DNA of 64,000 nt. It comes from Owenia fusiformis. Lineage: Eukaryota; Annelida; Polychaeta; Sabellida; Oweniidae. Each line of letters starts with the position of its first letter. The first letter of the stretch is position 1. Both the position numbers and the translations under genes were made by a program. The notes under the pieces were generated by a model. That model worked only from the letters and a program-made list of their open reading frames with translations, was not told the origin of the DNA and ran no database searches. The stretch is from NCBI GenBank assembly GCA_903813345.2, contig CAIIXF020000006.1, positions 18,795,936 through 18,859,935 on the forward strand. Direction: 5' to 3'. Positions 36,701 to 48,700 of the stretch are shown here, in pieces.

Positions 36701-39700
36701 TTTGTCATAACATTGTAAACTTATATGATTCAAAACATCTTTCTAACCTGAAACCCTCACACACAAATTCTATTCTCCCATTGACTCCCATGTTAAATCT
36801 TGAAATGTGAACAAACACTTCCCAGTCCTAGTGATGTTAAAACTAATAGTTTTTCTGTATATTGTTTCGATGCAGTTGTATCAAAGTTGTAAGGGTTTGA
36901 AAACTCATGTACACTTTAACTATTATATCATAATGTGTGAATGAACTCCTTCATAGCATCTGTAGAAATATGTAACATATTGATATTAATACCTGTACTT
37001 AAACATAGGGCTGTGCCGGAATCAGTTTGGACAGTTCGGAATCAGAATCGGAACTAAGTCTCACATATCGGAACTTTCGGAACCCCTATCCGACCACAAA
37101 CGAAAAGAAACAAAAAAGAAACAAACCTGCTTGATACGACAGTGTCTTGGCATAATTTGCATATCGCTTTGTATTTGTTTTGATCGAGTGGAAGTAAAAC
37201 TCTAAAGTTAACTTTAAGCCCCCTCACATATGAATGAATCCACTAAGCGTAGTCTTCCGGTGAAAACTGAAGGTCATACTCTCAAATCAAAAGATAACTT
37301 GATTTCATCGCTATTTATTATATGTATGCGACTAAGGAAAACTTAAAGGAATATTCCTTGCCAGACCCTTTCTCTCTTGATATGGTAGCTATAATCATAT
37401 ATATGGTACTAGTTTCCATATTTAGCAAAACATGGGAAAATGTTTTAATATGGTCAATATTGATCATTTAAAAATCTAGTGCCTATTTCCAGTGAGCTGC
37501 CATCTTTTAAGATTTCTTGCAGGAAGTGATGTCATCAACTCTCAACTTCTATAACCTTGCCCATAACAGTATAGGAAAGTACCACAAAATCACTTCTAGA
37601 CAAGTGATCATTACTTTCTGTGCAAAAATATTTTCAGGGCTTGTCAACTTAGAATAAAAGAAGAGATTTTCAGAAGGATTAAATAAGATACAAAGTTGAA
37701 AAAGAATATTTAGCTGGTTTTGTAATTCTTAATAGCTCCTCACCTAATGCTATATGCAAAGTTGAGAGTCGATGACATCACTTCCTGTGTGAAATTTTAA
37801 AAGATGGCAGCTTACTGGAATTGAGCATCACATTTCTAAGTGATCAAATTTGATCACATCAAAACATTTTTGCGTGTTTTGCTAAACATGGCAAGCATAT
37901 ATATGGTTATAGCTACCATATGAGGAGAGAGATGATTTGGCAAGGAATATTCCTTTAACCGGGGAAACACTGGACTTAAATATTAACAGTTCAAAGCCAA
38001 TAGTAGGTAAGGTTCCGATGTTCCAAACCAGTTCCAAACCATTCGGAACATGATATGAAAGTTCTGAATACCGGTATTCAAGCAAAAGTTTGTGGTTCGG
38101 TCCGATTTTGGTCGAATGGCACTGCCCTACTTAAACATAACATCAATACTTCTTGAGTTCATAATACTACAGATGTATTTGGCCAATTTTGAAGATATAC
38201 TTGTAAAGTGTATGAAATAATACTTGGTTAAAAAATAAAATCTTCAATCAGAGAAATACGAGAAAACATTCAATTACTTCAAACATTTGAAAATCTTACC
38301 TTTAAAAGTTTATCTAGTTTTGCAACTTGTTCCTCAAGGTTTTGCAGTTCAGTGTATTGTCCTTGATAATCCTCTAATACAGTTATGAGACTATATAAGG
38401 CATCTTCAAGACTATTACTCTTATTGCCAGCATCTGTGGTATTCTCCAAAGAGTCTGTTAACAATCTCATATCAAATAACTGTGGCTTTGGCAAGTTTGC
38501 AACTGATGCCACCGATGCATCTAATAATCGGGTATTATGGGATATTCCGCCACTGGTGGCACCGTTTGTTTGATTATCACGTTGAAATGATCTGTTATCG
38601 TGTTGTAATGATCCATTTGAGTGGCCTAAGTGATCTAACATTTCACTTTTTGGTCTTTGCGGTCGTGTATAGTCTTCATTTTCATATATCGTGTGTTCAA
38701 TTATTTCTGTCTTTGGACGTTGTCGTCTCTTTGGGGAATCATCCGTACTTGTACCTGAACCATCGTAGTAATAGCTGTCAAGTTGGTCGGCCTAGAAGCA
38801 GAAAAGTACATTCTTAAAAAAATTGGCTAAGGAAAATTATTTATCAATCACATAATAGGGATGGTGAATAATAAGATCCTGGCAGTACAATCCAGTAAAT
38901 AAGTAGTACAAAATGTTCATCAGAAAGCACATATGAAAACAGGAAACTAACATTTACACTAAGAGCACTATACGGTTTTTGTATTTATTTTAGTCAGCCT
39001 GGAATAGTTCAGGTGGTCAGAGCATGTACATGTACATTGTACATTGTACCTCTAACACAAATGGTTCCAGTTTTACCCAGTTAAATACAGAAATTGTGAA
39101 TCATTCCCTCAGAGGTATTGCTCTGGTAAAGTACAACAACAACTGCACGCTATATTCATACTTGTTTATGAACTAAGGTTTAACCAATGTTTCAACTTAT
39201 CCCCAGGTTTCAACTTACCCCATGTTTTATTCTATAAACTGCCTCATCAGCATTTGGAAGTGGTTTCTTTGGTGTCGCATGGTGTTTAGGTGGTGGATCA
39301 TAATATGACATGTTTTCATCAACTCCCTCTAAAGGACTAAAGAAATCACAAAATGTTATTGAACATCAAGTACACAGTACAGATAAGTGCACATTCTAAC
39401 ACACAGCCCCAAGAAAAGGCTCAAACTGGCCCAATGTTTTTACATCCCCTGATTAGTTTATTGGAGTTGTGTACATGACTGTGCATCCATGTAGATTGTT
39501 GTTCTGTCGTTTGTTCTCTTCTAAACATTGGTAAGGGGTAAATAAAGGGGTGAAGTTTAGTAGACAAGTGATACAGTACAATAATAGCCTATAACTGTTA
39601 TGTGAAAATAGATATTGATATGAGCTTTTAAGATTGCAGAATGAATTAAGAAAACTACAAACAAATTCTATTTTACATGTAAAAGCACTTTAAGGAAGGC

Positions 39701-42700
39701 TGACTAAAGTGAGTCATTAATATGCCGATAGGTTTGAAAAATAACCTCCTAGGCCTACCTTAAGGCAACAATTACTCACATAATATACATATGAACCCAA
39801 TCACCATGTATTATTTCAGATAAAGACCCCATAGAAACTACACAACATTTGTTACTAGGTACTTACTTCCATGTTATTACTACACTGAGCTTAAGGGACC
39901 CGTTAGTATTGATACTGATAGTCATAAGTTGAGGATGAGATGAGAATAAGTCTTTAGTTTCACAGTTTTTTTGTCCTAACAACATGTGTTTCCCGAGACT
40001 TTTCACTTCTGATGCCTGCAATAGATTGAAGAAGGGTTAGATGTTATAATCACTTGCGTCTGCATGGTGTGTATTTGAAAGCAAATGGTGGTACTTTATG
40101 TGTATCACAAAGTCAATAGATAAAGCCAAATGACATGTGTATCACTATGTTAATTGATGAACAAAACTGAATGGAAATACCCTCTAACAAAAGTAAATAC
40201 AATTAGAATGTAAGCAGGTGAAGGCAACATGGAAAACAATTATACAGTGCAGGTTAAAACGACCTCATTAAATATAAACCTAGTTTCTAATTGTAAACTA
40301 TGTGCACAGTGAAGTTCAACACAAACTCATAAAACAGAGGGTTTAATTCTAACAGATCTAGCAACAACAAATGTTTCACACAGTAACACAGTATAGTTTG
40401 CTGCTGTGTTGATAACATGTGACATGTAACATGTGTTCATTCTTAATAAATACCCCCATTCTTGGAAGATAGGCCACGTTGTAGCAATTCACAAAAGTAA
40501 AGACAAAACGGATGTAAAAAATTATAGACCTATCACTCTTCTGAGCTGTATATCTAAAGTTGCAGAACGCGTAATCTTCAAAAGACTTTTTGACCATCTC
40601 ATTGTGAACAATTTATTTTATAACCTCCAAAGTGGCTTTTTGCCAGGTCACAGCACCCAGGCACAGCTTTTAAGTATAATTGATGTCATAACTAATGAAA
40701 TTGAAAATGGGGCCAATGTAAGGGGGATTTATCTTGACATTTCGGCCGCCTTTGATTCAATGCCCCATGGGCTACTATTAAAAAAACTGAAAATGTATGG
40801 TTTTGGTCATAACATCATAGAATTAATGAAATCTTACCTATCAAATAGACAAGTAAAAGTTGTATTGGATGGCCATGAGTCTGAACTATCTGAGATGAAC
40901 CATATAAACGCAGGAGTACCTCAAGGCTCCATATTAGGCCCCCTCCTGTTCTTAATTTATATCAATGATCTACCTGATAACTTAAATACCAAATGTTTTA
41001 TATATGCAGATGACACGTCACTTTACCAATCCTTCACAGCTGAAACAGCAGCTGCTAAGAATAATGAATTACAAGAGGATCTAAATAAAATTCTCTTATG
41101 GTCAAATACATGGAAATTAAACTTCAAAGCTAGTAAAAGTAAAGATATGACTTTTTTTAATCCAAGAAAGCGCGAAATTTTGACCCCAGATCTTTCCCTT
41201 GGTAATGACAAGTTACCAAGAGTAAACAATCACAAGCACTTGGGGTTGATTTTGGACAAAAATCTCACTTTTGACTATCACATTACTGAACTTGTAGCAA
41301 GAATAGATAAACTCATAAATCCGTTAAAAGTCTTCAGTAAGAAAATAAGTGGAAAACACCTTGAAACAATTTTTAAGTCTTTTATTTTGCCACTCTTTGA
41401 TTATTGTGATATTCTTTACGGATGTGCAAATTTGACAAAACTACAACTTTTAGACCGCCTTTACTATAAAGCTGCACTTATTTGTTCAGGTGCCATGCAT
41501 GGAACATCAACCACAAAAGTGTTGAATACTTTAAATTGGCCCACACTCTCAAATAGACGTCAATATCATAGAGCTACCTTTATGTATAGAGCTCACAACA
41601 ATTTGCTGCCTTCTTATGTTACTGAGATATTTGAACCACTAAAAAGAAATCAAACACATGTACTAAGACACCAACTTGACTATATTTTACCAGTTAAATC
41701 CAAATTTTATGAAAGATCTTGTATCTCAAAAACAATATCAGAATGGAATCTACTGCCATCTGATATAAAGAACTCATCTAGCTTAAGCATATTTAAATCA
41801 AGCCTAAAAATAAATATTTTTAACGAAACTGTCATTAACTCATCAGAACTGTCCATCTCAAGAAACCAAGAAATTATATTTAACAGAGTACGATGTGATT
41901 TCATTTTCAAGGCTCACCTTTACTCGCATAACTTTACCAATGTAAATTCCCCCATATGCTCATGTGGTATTAACAGTGAAACAACCAGCCATGTGATTTT
42001 TCGATGTAACTTGAGATTAACATTCTGGACTGAATTAGAAAACCAACTAAAAAATATGAATATACAATACTCCCGTAAATATAAGACACAACGTGATAAA
42101 CTTTCTCTGATCCTCAATGGTGATAAAACATTAAGTAGAGCTGAGAATCTGATTGTTTTAAAGTGCAGTGCCATTTTCTTCGAGCGATGTGTAAATGTCT
42201 GAAATCCTCCACAAAACAACTTTTATCTTATTGTATCTCATTTATTTTAATCAAATATTATTGATTGAATACATTGTATATTGTAATTGTAGAACGTGGC
42301 TAATAATGCTAAAAGCACAGCCACTTACACTGTATTATTGTATGTATTCTTTGTACAAATGATTAATTTAATAATAAAAAAAAAAAAAAAAAAAAAAAAA
42401 ATAACATGTGAATTTTAATTAACCCCAAATAAACATGGTACTCTAAGAGCGAGGAGGAAAATTCTTAATAAATGGAGTATAGTTGGTTTGGCAGCATTTT
42501 CAGTTAGAGGGAAGTCTTGGACGAAAATTCTACCTAGGTGATAGCTTCACAGAGTGGTACATAATTCTTTTTTTTCAGGGGTTAGCCCCCCACCCCCCAA
42601 AAACACCCCACCCCCGGAAAATAATTTTTTCATCTTCAATAATTTTAGATGTCTTGATGTTTGTAAGTTACATACATAGACATTATATATATGAATCATT

Positions 42701-45700
42701 TGCAAAATAAATAATGCCAATGACTCCTACAGAATTTGAAAAATAGTACAAAGTATGTACCCCAGGGGGCAAATTCGTGACCCATTTTCTTACTATTTAG
42801 AGCCTCACTTTTCAATCAGACACTGGAAAACATTGAGAAATTTCATGTGAAGTACCCAGTAGCAGGGCTATAAGCCCTGAAAGGTTCAAACTAATTGAAT
42901 CAGTAGGAGCCCAGAAAAAAATTGTTGATTTTTTGAAAAATTTGACATTTTTGAGAGGGGTGATTTTGTGTATGACTATAGCTGATGCCTATGGTTTCCA
43001 GATCTATCCCTCTTTGATGATAAATATGGTTTTGAAGTATGGAACTAAGATGTAAAAAATAATTAAAATGGGTTTTAAGGAAGTTTAATGTATAAACAAG
43101 TTCAAAATTGGAAGAATTGTTCAATATCAGGTCTGAATTTACAAATTTTAGGTAAGACCTTGGATGAGCCTTAGATTTTTTACATCTGTCCCCCCTTGAT
43201 GATATTTATGGCTTTGTAGTGTGGAACTAAGATGTACAAAATAATTTAGATGGTTTTTAAGAAGGTTTAAGGATTTTAACAAGTTCAAAATTTGAAGAAT
43301 TGTACAATATCAGGTCTGAATTTACGAATTTCAGGTAAGACCTTTGGTGAGCCATATATTTTTCACATCTGTCCCTCTTTGATGATATTTATGGTTTTGT
43401 AGTGTGAAACTAATATGTAAGAAATAACCTAGATGGTGTTGAAGAAGGTTTAAGGAATTTAATGAGTCCAAAATTTGAAGAATTGTACAATATCAGCTCT
43501 GAATTTACGAATTTAAGGTATGACCTTGGATGACCCTTATGTTTTTATATCTGTCTCTCTTTAATGATATTTATGCTTTTATAGTAACGAACTAAAATGT
43601 AAAATATAATTTAGATGAATTTTAAGAATGTTTAAGGAATTTAAGGATTTTAACAAATTCAAAATTTGAAAAATTGTATAATATCCGGTCTGACTTTACG
43701 AATTTCAGGTAAGACCTTTGGTGAGCCATATATTGTTTACATTTGTCCCTCTTTGAAGATATGTATGGTATTGTAGTGTGGAACTAAGATGTAAAAAAAA
43801 CACAATTAAGATGGATTTGAAGAAGGTTTAAGGATTTTAACATGTTCAAAATTTGAAAAATTGTATAATAGCCAGTCTGAATTTACGAATTTCAGGTAAG
43901 ACCTTTGGTGAGCCACATATTGTTTACATTTGTCCCTCTTTGAAGATATGTGTGGTTTTGAAGAACTAAGATGTAAAAAAGATGTAAAAAAACAATTAAG
44001 ATGGATTTTAAGAAGGTTTAAGGATTTTCACATGTTCAAAATCTTGGCGCATTGTACAATATTAATTCGGCAATTAACACTACATTTCAAGTATAACCAC
44101 ATTTAGAAAAAATTGTTGACATGGGGTCCCAATTTATAATTTTTCATGGGGACTTCACATGAAAGAAAACATTATTTTAATAAAAACCACTGTATTTATG
44201 CCCAGAAAGTACTCATGGTGAAATATATGACCGTGACACTTGCCATACTGCACATGGACCTTTTTGAATATTTCTGGCTTATGTCATTCCTTTTCATGTC
44301 TATTTGCTAATAATCCCCAAAGTGCACACTTTTTTTCAAGAAAACTAAAGATTTCTACAATAATGTATTATTTTTCCATAAGAATGGTTACCATTTTTAT
44401 TATTTTGGGAGAATTTAAACATTTTTCACCCATTTTTGCTTTTTGAATCCATTATTACATCATCAATTTTTAACACATCGTGAATCTTTTTGGAGATATT
44501 GAATTTGAGATTGTAAGGAATAGATTGGTACATGAATTGTACATGTTGCTTGTAATTTTGTCACACCCATAGATCTGATTCTGCCTTTAAACACATCGTG
44601 AATCTTCTTGGAGATATTGTATTTGAGATTGTAAGGAATAGATTGGTACATGAATTGTACATGTTGCTTGTAATTTTGTCACACCCATAGATCTGATTCT
44701 GCCTTAAAACTTCCTTAAAACCCATTTAAATTATGTTTTACATCTAAGTTCCATACTACTAAACCATTTATATCATCATAGAGACATACATACCTGGAAT
44801 TCGTTAATGTCAGAAGATATGATATTGTACAATTTGTCAAGTTTTGAACAGGTTTAAAACCTTAAACCTCCTTATAACCCATCTAAATTATGTTTTACAT
44901 CTTAGTTTCATACTACAAAATCATATATGTTATCATAGAGAGATATATGTAAAAAACGAATAAGGGCCATTCACAGTTATACCTAAAATTAATAAATTCC
45001 AGACCTGTTATTATACAATTCTTCAATTTTTTATATTGTTTAAACCTTAAGCTTCTTTAAAACCTGTCTAAATTTTGTTTAACATCTTAGTTCAACACTA
45101 CTAAAGCATATATGTCATCAAAAAGGGATAGATGTAAAAAACATAAGGCTCACCTAAATACCCAATATTCATTAATATCAGCTCTGATATTGTACAATTC
45201 GTCAAAATTTGAACTTGTTTAAAACCTTAAACTTTTTTAAAACCTGTCTAAATTTTGTTTTACATCTTAGTTCAACACTACTAAAGGGATCAAAAAGGGA
45301 TAGGTGTAAAAAACATAATACCTAAAATTCATTAATATTAGCTCTGATATTGTACAATTTGTGAAAATTTTAACTTATTTAAGACCTTAAACTTCTTTAA
45401 AACCCATCTTGATTATGTTTTTTATATATTAGCTCCACACTACTAAATCATATATATCATCAAAAAAGGATAGATGTTAAAAATATAAGGGCCAAGCAAA
45501 GTTATACTTTAAATTCATTAATTTCAGATCTGATATTGTACAATACGCCAAGATTCTGAACTTGTTTAAAATGTTAAGCTTCTTTAAAATCGATGTAAAT
45601 TATGTTATACATATTTCCACACAACTAAACCAAATATATCATGAAAAGGGGATAGGTGTTAAAATCATATGGACTAACCAAGGTTATACTTGAAATTCTT

Positions 45701-48700
45701 TTATTGCAGACCTGATATTGTACAATTCTTCAAATTAAAATCCTTAAACCTTCTTAAAATGCATCTAAATTATTTTTTACATCTTAGTTCCACATTACAA
45801 AACCATACATATCATCAAAGAGGGATAAGTGTAAAAAAATATAAGGCTCATCCAAGGACTTTCCTAAAATTTGCAAATTCAGACCTGATATTGTACAATT
45901 CTTCAAATTTTGAACTTGTTAGAATCCTTAAACCTTCTTAAAATTCATCTAAACTATATTGTACATTTTAGTTCCATACCATAAAACTATAACTGTCATT
46001 AAAGAGGGACAGATGTAAAAAAAAAGAGTCGTCCAAGGTCATACCTATAATTCAAAAATTCAGACCTGATATTATATAATTCTTTAAATTTTGGACTCAT
46101 TAAAATCCCTAAACACTCTTCAAAACCATCTTAATCATTTTTAACATCTTAGTTCCACTTTACAGAACGATACATATCATCAAAGAGTGACAGATGTAAA
46201 ACATAAGAGCCATCCAAGGTCTTACCTGAAATTCGTAAATTCAGACCTGATATTGTACAATTTTTCAAATTTCAAACTTGTTAAAATCCTTAAATCTTAA
46301 AATTCATCTAAATTATATTTTACATCTAAGTTTTACACTATAAAACCATAAATATCATCAACAAAGAGGAACAGATGTAAAAAACAAAAGGGTCGTCCAA
46401 GGTCATACCTGAAATTCGAGAATTCCGACCTGATATTGTACAATTCTTCAAATTTTGGACTCATTGAAATCCCTAAACAGTCATCAAAACCATCTAAACC
46501 ATTTTTACATTTCAGTTCCACACTACAAAACAATACATATCATCAAAGAGTGACAGATGTTAAAACATAAGAGCCATCCAAGATCTTACCTGAAATTCGT
46601 AGATTCAGACCTGATATTGTTCAATTCTTCAAATTTTAAACTTGTTAAAAATCCTTAAACCTTCTTAGAATTCATCTAAATTATATTTTACATCTTAGTT
46701 CCACACTATAAAACCATAAATACCATCAAAGAGGGAAGGATTTAAAAGACATAAGGGTCATCCAAGGTCTTACCTGAAATTCATAAATTCAAACCTGATA
46801 TTGTACAATTCTTCAAATTTTGGACTCATTTAAAATCCTCAAACTTTCTTCTAATCCATCTTAATTATTTTTTACTAATTAGTTTCACACTACAAAACCA
46901 TACATATCCAATACAAATTGGGACAAAATGTAAAAAATATAAGGCTCATCCAAGGTCTTACCTGAAATTCGTTAATTCAGACCTGATATTGTACAATTCT
47001 TCAAATTCTGAACTTGTTAAAATTCTTAGACCTTCTTAAAACCCATCTAAATTATTTTGAACATTTAAGTTCCACACTACAAAACCATAAATATCATCAA
47101 AGGGGGACAGATGTAAAAAATCTAAGGCTCATCCAAGGTCTTACCTAAAATTTGTAAATTCAGACCTGATATTGTACAATTCTTGGAATTTTGAACTTGT
47201 TTAAAACATGAAACTTCCTTAAAACCCATTTTAATTATTTTTTACATCTTAGTGACATACTTTGAAACCATATTTATCATCAAGGAGCGATAGATCTGGA
47301 AACCATAGGCATCAGCTATAGTCATACACAAAATCACCCCTCTCAAAAATGTCAAAATTTTCAAAAAATCAACAATTTCTTTCTCGGCTCCTACTAATTC
47401 AATTAGTTTGAACCTTTCAGGGCTTATAGCCCTGCTACTGGGCACTTCACATGAAATTTTTCAATGTCTTCCAGTGTCTGATTGAAAAGTGAGGCTCTAA
47501 ATAGTCAGAAAATGGGTCACAAATTTGCCCCCTGGGGTACATACTTTGTAGTATTTTCCAAATTCTGGAGGAGTGATTGGCATTATTTATTTTGCAAATG
47601 ATTCATATATATAATATCTATGTATGTAACTTACAAACATCAAGATATCTAAAATTATCGAGAATAAAAAAATATATTTTCCGGGGTGGGGTGTTTTTGA
47701 GGGGTGGGGGGCTAACCCCTGAAAAAAAAGAATTATGTACCACTCTGTGAAGCTATCACCTAGGTAGAATTTTCATCCAAGACTTCCCTCTAACTGAAAA
47801 TGCTGCCAAACCAACTATACTCCATTTATTAAGAATTTTCCTCCTCGCTCTTAGAGTATGGATTGATTTTGGCGTTTAGCTTTAGACTGGCCAAAACAGT
47901 CCCATGATTTAAACTTTTACAAAATCTCAAAGATTAAAACTTTTTTAAGAACATTCAATTACCTGGCCTCACAATCATGGGTAATGAGCATAGGTGATTA
48001 CGAAACATTGAAATACTCTTTGGCTTTCTTTAGCTCTAATTTTATGCTGTACTGTATATTTCTATCTATTCTAAGAATGAGTGTTAAAAACTGGTTGAGA
48101 TACCCTTACATCATCATTTTCCAAATACTCAACTAGGTCTGAACATATTCTAATTAGTACAATTATCTGAAGGGTGGATACAGTACCAGTTTCCCCAAAG
48201 CTGGTGAACTTTTTCTCAGGGTTAAAAAGGCCTCATAAAAAACGTTTGCAATTAAATGTACTTTTAAATAACAAAAACAAACAAGCTGGTTTGGGAAAGA
48301 TTAAGTCATTATGATAAAGTCAGTCAATGAACAGCATCAAACCAACCAAGGTACTGTGTAATTTCATTTAGATTTTGCTACTTTCTCTAATATCAATAAT
48401 TATTTGAAAAATCCTTTATCCCATCAATCTCTATTCCAAACAGATTATCTCCAGCAAATAATTATCTTTATGGACTAATAACCCAGAACCCTTTAGAATG
48501 TAATTTATTAACGGTGACATGCCTGCCTGCAAGTTTTTTAAAAATAAATATGGCATATCATTTATCATACTTTTACTGTGAATGATACACTACTTATGGA
48601 GTGCTAGTACAAGTACAATCAATATTGACAAAATTTTGTTTAAAAGTTACCACATTATTTCTCACTGGCATGATTTGTTTTGGCACTTTAAGTAATGTTA

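Larger units (their letters stand above)
42441..47856. mobile_element. 5.4 kb foldback element with satellite-like inverted arms
   Basis: Outer ~600 bp arms are inverse and highly similar, starting CTCTAAGAGCGAGGAGG and ending CCTCCTCGCTCTTAGAG; examples are AGTTAGAGGGAAGTCTTGGA and its inverse at 47781. Inside lie direct ~185 bp tandem units, about six in the left arm (43010-44050) and about fifteen in the right arm (44705-47260), in opposite orientation. The centre (~44060-44470) is unique, followed by a 115 bp tandem duplication. TA (42439-42440; 47857-47858) borders both ends; TGG outside it also matches. No transposase frame. Fills RIPOR intron 7. Confidence 0.85.

Noticed and set aside
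42800-47500. Protein-coding capacity within the foldback element
   Set aside because: Only short frames that change from unit to unit; no transposase motif seen on either strand.
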